Positions 17,831 to 28,344 are shown, counted from the stretch's first letter. The stretch is 64,000 nt of DNA from Symbiodinium natans (GCA_905221605.1 CAJNDS010002465.1:108501-172500), one strand, 5' to 3'. Program-made: numbers and translations. Notes: generated by a model from the sequence alone, not told the origin.

Positions 17831-18980
17831 CCATACACGTTTCCACGAGGGTACGCTGCTGTCACGTCAGTCGTACTATGGAGGCCTCAGGAACAAGAAC
17901 CAGGTAGTTCCTCTTTTCTCTTCTCTTTTTCTCCTCAATCCTAAAGTCGAAGGCTCTCGTGAGGAGAAGAGAAGGGAGAGAAGGAGGGAAAGATAAGAGG
18001 AACACGATTTTCATGGGAAGAGCCAAGAAAAGAATAGAAGAGAGATAAAACAAGGCGCAAAGAAGATGGTACTCTTCTTTATCTATCCTCTCTCCCTTAT
18101 CTCTCCGTTCCCTCTGTCTTTTCGAAATGAGAAAAACAAAAAGAAAGATGAAAAGAAGAAGGGTTAGGAAAAGAGCCGAAGAGATAGGCCGAAAAGAGGG
18201 GTATGGTGAAGTACGGCAAAGGTCCACGCACAAGGAGTCACCTTCTGCTTACCCTTCCACTGCTTGATTTTACAAGCTCCTTTCTTGTGTTTTATCAGTT
18301 AAAATTAAAAGGAAACAGAAGGAGAGAAGGGAAAGGGAAGTGAGAGAGGAGAGACAACAAGGAGGCCATTTTAATTTCCTGTGAGTTATCAAAAGGAATG
18401 CAATATTATGGGAAGAGCAATGGAAAAAAAGAGTGGAAGAGAAATTAAGACAGGAGAGGGAGGTGCAAAAATAAGGCAAAGAGAAGATGGTGCCGTTTTC
18501 ATCTCACCTCTCGTTCTTATCTTCCTCTTCTCTGGTTCTTTTCCCTGTGAAATAAAAAAACAAAAGGAAGGACAATGAACATATAAAGGAACCCGTTTTC
18601 GTTTTCCGTTTGGGCACAAGGAAAAAAAACAGAGGCGATAGGGCGAGAGGAGGGGTTTGCTGAAGCATGGGGAGGGTGTACGGGCAAGGGGCCAACTCCG
18701 CCCACTTCCCCCATCCATTGAAAGAGGAAAAGGAACAGGGCCTCCATTCCCCTCTTATTCTTCCTTTCTTGCGTTTTTGTCGTTTAGAAGGGAACAGGAG
18801 AAGAGGAGGGAGAGAGAAGGAGAGAGGAGACATAAAAAGGGTTGCATTTTTAATGGGAAGAGCAAAGAAAAGACCAGAAGAGAGATGATGGGAGAAGAGG
18901 GGGAGACAAAACAAGGCGCACAGAAAATGGGCAGATAAGAAGAGAGGAAAGGGAATGACCAAGTACAATGAGGAGTTCTT

Positions 18981-19587
18981 CAATTTCCCTCCCTATCTCT
19001 TATGTTACTTTTCCTTCTTGTGGGGTGTCCCTTTTTCTCTTGAAGATGCAGAAAACGATTGAAAAGGACACCCGTTCCATCGCCCATATGTAGGGAAAAA
19101 GAGAGAGAATCATGAGCATCAGCTGGGCTTGCTGCCAATCCAACATGGGCGTCCCTTTTAATCGCATTCTGTGTCCTTTTTTCTCGCTTGAAGATGCAGA
19201 AAACGATCCAAAAGCACATCTGTTGGAGGAAGAGAGAAGGAGAGAGGAGAGATACCAAGGATTGCATATTTAATGGGAAGAGCAAGGAAGAGAATAGAAG
19301 ACAGATGAATAGAGAAGATGGCGCTCTTCTTTATCTATTCTCTCTCCCTTGTTTCTCCCTTCCCTCTTTCTTTTCGAAATGAGAAAAACAAAAAGGAAGA
19401 ACTATGAGAAGGAGAAGAGTAAGGAAAGGAACAGAAGAGATAGGCCGAGAGGATGAATATGATGGAGTATTATGGAAAGGCTCACGCGCAAGGAGTCACC
19501 CTCTGCTTACCTTTTCACTGCTTTATCATATGAGTTCCTTTCTTGTGTTTTATCAGTTAAAAGGAAGCGGAAGAAGAGAAGGGAAAG
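18981..19587 (+). repeat. Long direct repeat, copy 1
   Basis: Begins CAATTTCCCTCCCTATCTCT. Nearly identical to 19866-20496 with small indels; copy 2 has an extra GGAGAGACAAAACAAGGCGC-type insertion. Confidence 0.9.
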
Positions 19588-19865
19588 GGAAGTGAGAGAG
19601 GAAAGATAACAAGGATGCTATGTTTCCCGAAGCGTGCTGCAAGGAATAGAAGAGACAGGAAGCAAGGAGACGGAATCACAAAATAAGGCGCAAAGCTGTA
19701 CATATCATCTCTCCCTTGTCTCTCCCTATTCCCTTTCGAACTAGAAAAAACCATTCTTGCTTTTCACAGATAGGTTCCCTCTCTCCTCTTCAGGAAATCC
19801 CCTTTCCCTTATGTTGCTTTTTGAAGCGAATAAGAAAAATAGCAGATAAGAAGAGAGGAAAGGGT

Positions 19866-20496
19866 CAATTTCCCTCCCTATCTCTTATGTTGCTTTTCCT
19901 TCTTGTGGGGTGTCCCTGTTTCTCTTGAAGATGCAGAAAACGATTGAAAAGGACACCCGTTCCATCGCCCATGTGTAGGGAAAGAGAGAGAATCATGAGC
20001 ATCAGCTGGGCTTGCTGCCAATCCAACATGGGCGTCCCTTTTAATCGCAGTCTGTGTCCTTTTTTCTCGCTTGAAGATGCAGAAAACGATCCAAAAGCAC
20101 ATCTGTTGGAGGAAGAGAGAAGGAGAGAGGAGAGATACCAAGGATTGCATATTTAATGGGAAGAGCAAGGAAGAGAATAGAAGACAGATGAATAGAGAAG
20201 AGGGAGAGACAAAACAAGGCGCAGAGAAGATGGCACTCTTCTTTATCTATTCTCTCTCCCTTGTTTCTCCCTTCCCTCTTTCTTTTCGAAATGAGAAAAA
20301 CAAAAAGGAAGAACTATGAGAAGGAGAAGAGTAAGGAAAGGAACAGAAGAGATAGGCCGAGAGGATGAATATGATGGAGTATTATGGAAAGGCTCACGCG
20401 CAAGGAGTCACCCTCTGCTTACCTTTCCACTGCTTTATCATATGAGTTCCTTTCTTGTGTTTTATCAGTTAAAAGGAAGCAGAAGAGAAGGGAAAA
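19866..20496 (+). repeat. Long direct repeat, copy 2
   Basis: Offset 885 bp from copy 1 at its start. The final GGGAAA runs directly into the 55-bp satellite at 20506, so the satellite boundary coincides with the repeat end. Confidence 0.9.
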
Positions 20497-20505
20497 GCAA
20501 AAATT

Positions 20506-22752
20506 GAGCCCAACATTTTAGGACCAGGGCTTGCGATCTGACTCTTTGGAGCAAAAATCGATTCCAAAATCTTAGGGACCAGGGCTTGCGATGTTACTCT
20601 TTGGAGCAAGAAATGAGCCCAAAATCTTAAAGACCGGGGCTTGCGATTTCACCTTTTGGAGCAAATACTGGGCCCAAAATCTTAGGGACCAGGGCTTGCA
20701 ATTTGACTCCGTGGAGCACAAATCGACCCCGAAATCTTAGGGACCAGGGCTTGCGATTTGACTCTGTGGAGCACAAATCGACCCCGACAACTTAGGGACC
20801 AGGGCTTGCGATTTGACTCTTTGGAGCAAAAATCGACCCAAAAATCTAAGGGACCAGGGCTTGCGATTTTACTCTTTGGCGCAAAAACTGGGCCCCAAAT
20901 CTTAGGGACCAGGGCTTGCGATGTCACTCTTTGGAGCAAAATTGAACCCAAAGTCTTAGGGACCAGGGCTTGCGATTTGACTCTTTGGAGCAAAAACTGT
21001 GCCCAAAATCTTAGGGAGCAGGGTTTGCGATTTGACTCTTTGGAGCAAAAACTGGGCCCCAAATCTTAGGGACCAGGGCTTGCGGTTTGACTCTTTGGAG
21101 CAAAAATTGAACCCAAAATCTTAGGGACCAGGGCTTGCGATTTGACTCTTTGAACCAAAAACTGGGCCCAAAATCTTAGGGACAAGGGCTTGCGATGTCA
21201 CTCTTTGGAGCAAAAAATGAACCCAAAATCTTAGGGACCAGGGCTTGCGATTTGACTCTTTGGAGCAAAAACTGGGCCCCAAATCTTAGGGACCAGGGCT
21301 TGCGATTTGACTCTTTGGAGCAAAAATTGAACCCAAAATCTTAGGGACCAGGGCTTGCGATTTGACTCTTCGGAGCAAAAACTGGGCCCAAGATCTTAGG
21401 GACCAGGGCTTGCGATGTCACTCTTTGGAGCAACAATGAATGCAAAATCTTAGGGACCAGGGCCTGCGATTTGACTCTTTGGAGCAAAAATTGAACCCAA
21501 AATCTTAGGGACCAGGGCTTGCGATTTGACTCTTTGGAGCAAAAACTGGGCCCAAGATCTTAGGGACCAGGGCTTGCGATTTGACTCTTTGGAGCAAAAA
21601 CTGGGCCCCAAATCTTAGGGACCAGGGCTTGCGATGTCACTCTTTGGAGCAAAAAACGAACCCAAAATCTTAAGGACCAGGGCTTGCGATGTCACTCTTT
21701 GGAGCAAAAATTGAACCCAAAATCTTAGGGACCAGGACTTGCGATGTCACTCTTTGGAGCAAAAACTGGGCCCCAAATCTTAGGGACCAGGGCTTGCGAT
21801 TTGACTCTTTGGAGCAAAAACTGAGCCCAAAATCTTAGGGACCAGGGCTTGCGATGTTACTCTTTGGAGCAAAAACTGGGCCCCAAATCTTAGGGACCAG
21901 GGCTTGCGATGTCACTCTTTGGAGCAAAAATTGAACCCAAAATCTTAGGGACCAGGACTTGCGATGTCACTCTTTGGAGCAAAAACTGGGCCCCCAATCT
22001 TAGGGACCAGAGCTTGCGATGTCACTCTTTGGAGCAAAAATTGAACCCAAAATCTTAGGGACCAGGGCTTGCGATTTGACTCTTCGGAGCAAAAACTGGG
22101 CCCCAAATCTTAGGGACCAGGGCTTGCGATGTTACTCTTTGGAGCAAAGATTGAACCCAAAATCTTAGGGACCAGGGCTTGCGATTTGACCCTTTGGAGC
22201 AAAAACTGGGCCCAAAATCTTAGGGACCAGGGCTTGCGATTTGACTCTTTGGAGCAACTGGGCCCAAGATCTTAGGGACCAGGGCTTGCGATGTCACTCT
22301 TTTGGGCAAGAAATGAGCCCAAAATCTTAGGGAGCAGGGCTTGCGATTTGACCCTTTGGAGCAAAAACTGTGCCCCAAATCTTAGGGACCAGGGCTTGCG
22401 GTTTGACTCTGTGGAGCAAAAATTGAACCCGAAATCTTCGGGACCAGGGCTTGCGATTTGACTCTTCGGAGCAAGAAATGAGCCCAAAATCTTAAGGACC
22501 AGGGCTTGCTTTGGAGCAAAAAACTGAGTCCAAAATCTTAGGGACCAGGGCTTGCGATTTGACTCTTTGGAGCAAAAACTGGGCCCCAAATAATAGGGAC
22601 CAGGGCTTGCGATGTTACTCTTTGGGGCAAGAAATGAGCCCAAAATCTTAGGGACCAGGGCTTGCGATGTTACTCTTTCGGGCAAGAAATGAGCTCAAAA
22701 TCTTAGGGACCAGGGCTTGCGATGTCACTTTTTGGAGCAAAAACTGTGCCCT
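20506..22752 (+). repeat. 55-bp satellite, about 40 copies
   Basis: Unit AGGGACCAGGGCTTGCGATT + TGACTCTTTGGAGCAAAAAC + a variable TGGGCCCCAAATCTT tail. Two alternating variants recur (TTGAACCCAAAATCTT versus CTGGGCCCCAAATCTT; GATGTCAC versus GATTTGAC), suggesting higher-order units. Open frames through it are repeat products. Confidence 0.95.
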
Positions 22753-23115
22753 AGTATTGGGGGGAGGAGGGCTCGTGATTTAGTATTGGGAGGAGGCCCG
22801 GGCTCGTAAATTAGTATTGGGGGGAGGCCCGGGCTCGTGATTTAGTATTGCGGGAGGCCCGGGCTCGTGATTTAGTATTGGGGGGAGGCCCGGGCTCGTG
22901 ATTTAGTATTGGGGGGAGGCCCGGCCTCGTAATTTGGAGGCCCGGGCTCGTGATTTAGCCCGGCTCGTAATTTAGTATTGGGGGGAGGCCCGGGCTCGTG
23001 ATTTAGTATTGCGGGAAGGCCCGGGCTCGTAATTTAGTATTGGGGGGAGGCCCGGGCTCGTGATTTAGTATTGGGGGGAGGCCCGGGCTCGTGGTTTAGT
23101 ATTGGGGGGAGGAGG
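22752..23115 (+). repeat. 32-bp GC-rich tandem repeat, left arm
   Basis: About 11 copies of TAGTATTGGGGGGAGGCCCG + GGCTCGTGATTT. The exact reverse complement recurs at 25745-26033, making this the outer part of a giant inverted repeat. Confidence 0.93.
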
Positions 23116-23129
23116 ATGCCCCAGCCCCC

Positions 23130-23600
23130 ACCCCCCATTTGGAAATAAATGAATTACTTGAATTAATTGAAATAATTGAATTAATTCAATTAATTCAATT
23201 AATTGATTTATTTCCAAAGGGGAGGTGGAATTAATTTAATTAATTCAATTAATTCAATTATTTCAAAGGGGGGGGAGGGGTGGGGGCTGGGGAATCCCCC
23301 CATTTGGAAATAATTGAATTACTTGAATTAATTGAATTAATTGAATTAATTGAATTAATTGAATTAATTGAATTAATTGAATTAATTGAATTAATTGAAT
23401 TAATTGAATCAATTCAATTAATTCAATTAATTCAATTAATTCAATTAATTCCACCCCCCTTTGGAAATAAATGAATTAATTGAATTAATTGAATTAATTG
23501 AATTAATTCAATTAATTCAATTAATTCAATTAATTCATTTATTTCCAAAGGGGGGGGTGGGGGCTGGGGAATCCCCCCCATTTGGAAATGAATGAACTAA
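23130..23600. repeat. Palindromic AATTG/AATTC cassettes
   Basis: Blocks read CATTTGGAAATAAATGAATT, (AATTGAATT)n, (AATTCAATT)n, then AATTCATTTATTTCCAAAG, each near-palindromic and bounded by C and G runs. ELIELI-type ORFs are products of the 9-bp period. Confidence 0.92.
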
Positions 23601-23623
23601 TTGAACGAAATTATTTAAACTAT

Positions 23624-24330
23624 CGCGGCTCGATTTGGCCAAATTTTGCCGGGCAGCCTGCGGGCAAAATTTGGCCAAATCGGGCTGCTCTTCGTATGCC
23701 ATGAGAAATGCGCGGCTCGATTTGGCCAAATTTTGCCCGGAGGCTGCCCGGCAAAATTTGGCCAAATCGAGCCGCGCATTTCTCAGCGCGTACGACGAGC
23801 AGCCCGATTTGGCCAAATTTTGCCCGCAGACTTCCCGGCAAAATTTGGCCAAATCGAGCCGCGATAGTTTAAATAATTTCGGGCCTCCAGAAAGGCGCGG
23901 CTCGATTTGGCCAGATTTTGCCGGGCAGTCTGCGGGCAAAATTTGGCCAAATCGGGCTGCTCGTCGAACGCGATGAGAAATGCGCGGCTCGATTTGGCCA
24001 AATTTTGCCGGGCAGCCTCCGGGCAAAATTTGGCCAAATCGAGCCGCGCCTTTCTGAAGGCCCGAAATTTTTAAACTATCGCGGCTCGATTTGGCCAAAT
24101 TTTGCCGGGCAGCTTCCGGGCAAAATTTGGCCAAATCGGGCTGCCCTTCGTATGCGATGAGAAATGCGTGGCTCGATTTGGCCAAATTTTGCCCGGAGCC
24201 TGCCCGGCAAAATTTGGCCAAATCGAGCCGCGATAGTTTAAATAATTTCGGGCCTCCAGAAAGGCGCGGCTCGATTTGGCCAAATTTTGCCGGGCAGCCT
24301 CCGGGCAAAATTTGGCCAAATCGAGCTGGG
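23624..24330. repeat. Hairpin array, left block
   Basis: Roughly ten inverted pairs of CGGCTCGATTTGGCCAAATT(TTGCC) and its complement around short GC loops, separated by ATTTCTCATCGC- or TTTAAATAATTTCGGGCC-type spacers. All six frames are open because the unit is palindromic. Confidence 0.93.
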
Positions 24331-24339
24331 GGGGTGGGG

Positions 24340-24965
24340 TCTGGGGAATCCCCCCCATTTGGAAATAAATGAATTAATTGAATTAATTGAATTAATTGAA
24401 TTAATTGAATTAATTGAATTAATTCAATTAATTAAATTAATTCAATTAATTCCACCCCCCCTTTGGAAATAAATGAATTAATTGAATTAATTGAATTAAT
24501 TGAAATTGAATTAATTGAATTAATTCAATTAATTCAATTAATTCATTTATATCCAAAGGGGGGGGAGGGGTGGGGGCTGGGGAATCCCCCCCATTTGGAA
24601 ATAAATGAATTAATTGAATTAATTGAATTAATCGAAATAATTCAACTAATTCAATTAATTCAATTAATTCATTTATTTCCAAAGGGGAGGTGGAATTAAT
24701 TGAATTGATTGAATGAATTCCAATTAATTCAATTAATTCAATTAATTCAATTAATTCAATTCATTCAATTTATTCAATTAATTCAATTAATTCATTTATT
24801 TCCAAAGGGGGGGGTTCAATTAATTCAATTAATTCAATTAATTCAATTAATTCAACTAATTCAATTAATTCCACCCACCCCTTTGGAAATAAATGCATTA
24901 ATTGAATTAATTGATTAAATTCATTAAATTCCAGGGGGAAAGTGGAAATTAAGGAATTTAATGAA
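24340..24965. repeat. Palindromic AATTG/AATTC cassettes, central block
   Basis: Several cassettes with the same GGAAATAAATGAATT edges, bounded by CCCCCC and GGGGGG runs and a GGGGTGGGGGCTGGGGAAT spacer. Confidence 0.92.
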
Positions 24966-24997
24966 TTAAATTCTGTCTGTGCAACCCTACAGGACCT

Positions 24998-25101
24998 AAA
25001 ATAGGGTCTATTTGGAACATGGCTCTTGTGAATAAGTATACGTTTTGGGGCCTGTTTTCCTCTTGTAAATACGATTCCCAGCTTCCAAATAGACCCTATT
25101 T
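24998..25101 (+). mobile_element. Short TIR element, copy 1
   Basis: 19-bp perfect terminal repeats AAATAGGGTCTATTTGGAA at 24998-25016 and inverted at 25083-25101, with internal AATAAGTATACGTTTTGGGG. Non-coding and MITE-like; the flanking sequence is also shared with copy 2, so both may have spread by segmental duplication. Confidence 0.8.
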
Positions 25102-25134
25102 AAGCTGCACACGGGGGGGGGCATTTGGAAATAA

Positions 25135-25340
25135 ATGAATTAAATGAATTAATTGTATTAATTGAAATAATTCAATTCATTCAATTAGTTCAATTAATTC
25201 AACTAATTCAATTAATTCCAAAAGGGGGGATGAATTAATTGAATTAATTCCAAATGGAGGGGGGAGGTGGGGATGGGGAATTCCAAAAGGGGGGATGAAT
25301 TAATTAAATTAATTCCAAATGGAGGGGGGAGGTGGGGATG
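25135..25340. repeat. AATTG/AATTC repeats and GGGGAGGTGGGGATGGGG spacer
   Basis: Degenerate cassettes between TIR element copy 1 and the right hairpin block; the spacer is duplicated at about 25258 and 25322. Confidence 0.85.
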
Positions 25341-25382
25341 GGGGGGGCGAGGCCCCCCCTCCATTTGGAAATAAATGAATAG

Positions 25383-25655
25383 GCGCGGCTCGATTTGGCC
25401 AAATTTTGCCGGGCAGCCTCCGGGCAAAATTTGGCCAAATCGAGCCACGCATTTCTCATCGCATACGAAGGGCAGCCCGATTTGGCCAAATTTTGCCCGG
25501 AAGCTGCCCGGCAAAATTTGGCCAAATCGAGCCGCGATAGTTTAAAAATTTCGGGCCTTCAGAAAGGCGCGGCTCGATTTGGCCAAATTTTGCCCGGAGG
25601 CTGCCCGGCAAAATTTGGCCAAATCGAGCCGCGCATTTCTCATCGCGTTCGAAAT
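25383..25655 (-). repeat. Hairpin array, right block
   Basis: Reverse complement of about 23965-24235 with only a few differences, including the distinctive ACGCATTTCTCATCGC and CTTCAGAAAGGCG spacers. Shows that the inverted repeat extends beyond the GC-rich arms. Confidence 0.92.
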
Positions 25656-25744
25656 GAATTAAATGAATTAATTGAATTAATTCAATTATTTCAATTAATT
25701 CAATTAATTCATTTATTTCCAAATGGGGGGTGGGGGCTGGGGAA

Positions 25745-26033
25745 TCCTCCTCCCCCCAATACTAAACCACGAGCCCGGGCCTCCCCCCAATACTAAATCA
25801 CGAGCCCGGGCCTCCCCCCAATACTAAATTACGAGCCCGGGCCTTCCCGCAATACTAAATCACGAGCCCGGGCCTCCCCCCAATACTAAATCACGAGCCC
25901 GGGCTAAATCACGAGCCCGGCCTCCAAATTACGAGGCCGGGCCTCCCCCCAATACTAAATCACGAGCCCGGGCCTCCCCCCAATACTAAATCACGAGCCC
26001 GGGCCTCCCCGCAATACTAATTTACGAGCCCGG
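25745..26033 (-). repeat. 32-bp GC-rich tandem repeat, right arm
   Basis: About 9 copies of the reverse-complement unit (CCCCCCAATACTAAATCACG), including the same odd truncated units as the left arm. Confidence 0.93.
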
Positions 26034-26049
26034 AATGGTGCCCCCCCCC

Positions 26050-26580
26050 CATTTGGAATTAATTGAATTAATTGAATTAATTGAATTAATTGAATTAATT
26101 GAATTAATTGAATTAATTCAGTCAATTGACCCCCCATTTGGAATTAATTGAATTAATTGAATTAATTCAATTAATTCCATTAATTCAATTAATTCCATTA
26201 ATTCATTTAATTCAATTAATTCCAAAAGGGGGGGGGGGTGAATTAATTCAATTAATTCAATTATTTCCAAATGGTGCCCCCCACCCGCCCCCAGCCCCGA
26301 GCCCCCCACCCCCCCATTTGGAATTAATTGAATTAATTGAATTAATTGAATGAATTGAATTAACTGAATTAATTGAATTAATTCAACTATTTCACCCCTC
26401 ATTTGGAATTAATTGAATTAATTCAATTAATTCAATTAATTCAATTAATTCCATTAATTCATTTAATTCAATTAATTCCAAAAGGGGGGGGGGGTGAATT
26501 AATTGAATTTATTCAATTAATTCAATTAATTCAACCTCCCCAAGTGTAAATAAATGAATTAATTGAATTAATTGAATTAA
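26050..26580. repeat. AATTG/AATTC cassettes, distal block
   Basis: Further palindromic cassettes edged by CCCCCATTTGGAATTAATT and CCAAAAGGGGGGGG. Confidence 0.9.
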
Positions 26581-26609
26581 ATTCTGTCTTGGCAACCCTA
26601 CAGAACCTA

Positions 26610-26712
26610 AAATAGGGTCTATTTGGAAGTTGTCTCTTGTAAATAAGTATACGTTTTGGGGCCTGATTTCCTCTTTAAAACACGAGTCTCAGCTTCCAAA
26701 TAGACCCTATTT
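26610..26712 (+). mobile_element. Short TIR element, copy 2
   Basis: Same 19-bp TIRs at 26610-26628 and 26694-26712, same orientation as copy 1 at 1612 bp distance. Followed by the same AAGCTGCACACGGGG and a G run. Confidence 0.8.
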
Positions 26713-26723
26713 AAGCTGCACAC

Positions 26724-26935
26724 GGGGGGGGGGGTGGGGGGGGGGGCTTGGGGCTGGTGGTTTTAGGGGGGTTGGGCTTAAAAGTTTTGGGGCATGCGGG
26801 GTTTAGTGTTTTTAGGGTTTTGGGTTTTGGAGAGTGTGGGGTTTTAAAGGGATATAGGGGGGGGGGGGGGGGGGGGGTTTTAGCATTTAGAGTATTGGGG
26901 GGGGGGGGGGGGGGGTTGGGTTTTGTCGGGGTTTT
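26724..26935 (+). repeat. G-run-rich degenerate telomere sequence
   Basis: Three G runs (26727-26748, 26860-26877, 26897-26915) inside TTTTGGGG-like sequence. ORFs on either strand are Gly- or Pro-rich by-products. Confidence 0.85.
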
Positions 26936-26979
26936 TTGCTTAAATAATTTGGGCCGATATAGGATCAAGGGCTTTGTTG

Positions 26980-27047
26980 GGGGATTCTAAATTTGGTTAT
27001 AAGTCCCGTAAATACAGTTAGTATAGTAAGGGGGCCCCTCCTTGTAG
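26980..27047 (-). mobile_element. Truncated foldback element (TACAAGGAGGGG family)
   Basis: Contains CAGTTAGTATAGTAAGGGGG and CCCCTCCTTGTA, matching one end and part of the interior of 43878-43993. Confidence 0.65.
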
Positions 27048-27184
27048 GGTTCAGGGTTTAGATGTTTAGATGTTTAGGGTTTACTAGGGTTTAGCGTCTT
27101 GTCTTCGAGAGAGGCCCAAAATCTGGGTCCTTGTGGGGGATATATTCAAAACATCATGTTGAATCCTTCTTGGGTTTTTTATGA

Positions 27185-27274
27185 TCACACACATGTAAAG
27201 TTAAAGTCAACAACGACCCCCAAAACACCATGAAACTCGAAAGAAAGCCCAGTCATGGCGGCGGTTGAAGACGC
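27185..27274 (-). CDS. Candidate exon with stop
   Basis: After CGCTCGCAG|GCG the frame reads ASSTAAMTGLSFEFHGVLGV and ends at a TGA 29 codons on. Good pyrimidine-rich acceptor. An internal CATG|GTGTTT could be a donor. The product is not recognised. Confidence 0.35.
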   Translation of the reverse strand, partial: ASSTAAMTGLSFEFHGVLGVVVDFNFTCV

Positions 27275-27303
27275 CTGCGAGCGCGAAGGGAGTGATGTGT
27301 GTT

Positions 27304-27365
27304 CAGGGTTTAGGGTTTAGGGTTTAGGGTTTAGGGTTTAGGGTTTAGGGTTTAGGGTTTAGGGC
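27304..27365 (+). repeat. TTTAGGG array, 9 units
   Basis: Perfect heptamers adjoining the candidate exon at 27185-27274. Confidence 0.95.
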
Positions 27366-27573
27366 CTTGGGTTTAGCCTAATCCCTCAACCCTAAACCCT
27401 TGGGGAGAGGGTTTTAGGGGGACACGATGCTTCTTTCCTTCCCACAGGACTCGCGGTAGCCACGTGGTCAGCTCTTTTCACTAGGGTCCCTTTCCTGGGG
27501 TATCCCCAAGTAAAAGGGGCAGTAGTACAACAAAATCCCCCGGAAGAGTCCTTAGTTCCAAGAGCTGATCACA

Positions 27574-27697
27574 TACAGGGTGGGGCCCCCTTACTATAGT
27601 AACTGTAGTTAAGGGACTTATAACCTAACTTAGGGTCCTTATAACCCAATTTAGGGCCCTTATAACTCTACTTATAACTAGGGGGCCCCACCCTGTA
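27574..27697 (+). mobile_element. Foldback element, TACAGGGTGGGGCCCC family
   Basis: Terminal inverted repeats TACAGGGTGGGGCCCCCTTA... and ...AGGGGGCCCCACCCTGTA. The interior is a string of TTATAACC/GGGTCCTTATAA words. Related to 43878-43993 and 53039-53173. Confidence 0.78.
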
Positions 27698-27711
27698 GGT
27701 TTGCAGGTTGC

Positions 27712-27833
27712 GCCTTACTTGAAGGTTCATGGGCAGTTATAAGTAGGGTTGTCAGTAGCTTACTTAAGGAAATAACACAGGTAACATAATGTGTAATCCT
27801 GCTTATGTCTACCCATGAACCTTCAAGTAAGTG
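27712..27833 (+). mobile_element. Foldback element, ACTTGAAGGTTCATGGG family
   Basis: Ends CTTACTTGAAGGTTCATGGG and its inverse CCCATGAACCTTCAAGTAAG. The related ends at 1808-1830, 5905-5925, 36703-36720 and 56774-56792 look like single-ended or decayed relatives. Confidence 0.8.
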
Positions 27834-27876
27834 CGCGGCAAAAGCGACAAAGCCCGGCCGCCATTTCCAGCCGAGC

Positions 27877-27903
27877 CTTCAAGAAAAACTTTGCCACCAG
27901 GCC
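27877..27903 (-). CDS. Candidate exon
   Basis: TTCAGAG|GGC to TTGAAG|GCTCGG (GC donor) encodes GLVAKFFLK. The frame stays open through ARLEMAAGLCRFCRA, so the exon may be longer. It borders the foldback element at 27712-27833. Confidence 0.35.
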
Positions 27904-28199
27904 CTCTGAACCGCGAGTTCAGGGTTATCTCAGTGTTGAGGGCTTAGGGTTTATCACCCTGAACCCTGAACCCTAAAGCCTAAACCCTAAAGCCTAAACC
28001 CTTGGCGATTAGGATTCTTAGGGGCCCAAAAATGCGCATAAACATAACTCTCCACTAGCAGGGCTTTCCAGAATCCCCCTTATAGGGGCCCCTATACCCC
28101 AATAATGGCGTACATGCTCTCTCAGCCTTCACAGTTTAGGGTTTCGGGTTTAGGGTTTGGGGTTTAGGGTTTAGGGTCCCTGAGCCTTGAACCCTGAAC

Positions 28200-28320
28200 C
28201 CGAAACTTCAAATCTGAGCTCCAGTGTGCGCAAGAATGGGGGCCGAGGAAAGGAGGACCGTCCCCGCAGCCGCGGGCTCACAAAAGGCACGGGGCTTTCG
28301 GGAGAAGCCAAAAGCTTCAG
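28200..28320 (+). CDS. Coding-like island
   Basis: The plus frame FKSELQCAQEWGPRKGGPSP continues open to the next CCCTAAA array. No AG|G acceptor exists on the minus strand. Weak, because high GC keeps frames open. Confidence 0.25.
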
Positions 28321-28344
28321 AACCCTAAACCCTAAACCCTAAAC

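Larger units (their letters stand above)
17870..20505. repeat. Purine-rich dispersed/tandem repeat block
   Basis: No telomere words at all. Recurrent modules: CAAGGAGTCACC...TGCTTACC...TTTTATCAGTTAAAA at about 18230, 19488 and 20400; ATGGGAAGAGCAA...GAATAGAAGA at four or more sites; GAGAGAAGGAGAGAGGAGA. ORFs here are low-complexity Arg/Lys/Glu/Ser or Leu/Phe/Ser frames open on both strands. May be a non-autonomous repeat family; no protein recognised. Confidence 0.75.

Noticed and set aside
17862-20507. ORFs in the purine-rich block (up to 159 codons)
   Set aside because: Low-complexity, open on both strands, and repeated with frameshifting indels between copies.
20682-22685. ORFs of 100-137 codons in the 55-bp satellite
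   Set aside because: 55 is not a multiple of 3; frames stay open only because the unit lacks stops in some phases.
20506-22752. CRISPR array
   Set aside because: The 55-bp units are contiguous with no unique spacers, and the sequence is eukaryotic with no cas genes.
23263-24918. ELIELI/QLIQLI open frames as proteins
   Set aside because: They are direct translations of the 9-bp AATTGAATT repeat and exist in both strands.
23624-25655. CRISPR-like or terminator hairpins
   Set aside because: The repeats are palindromic blocks with repeated, not unique, spacers and no adjacent genes to terminate.
23535-25796. LAKFCR/NLAKSSR repeat ORFs (up to 257 codons)
   Set aside because: Produced by the palindromic 26-bp word; equivalent frames are open on the opposite strand, with no start context or splice signals.
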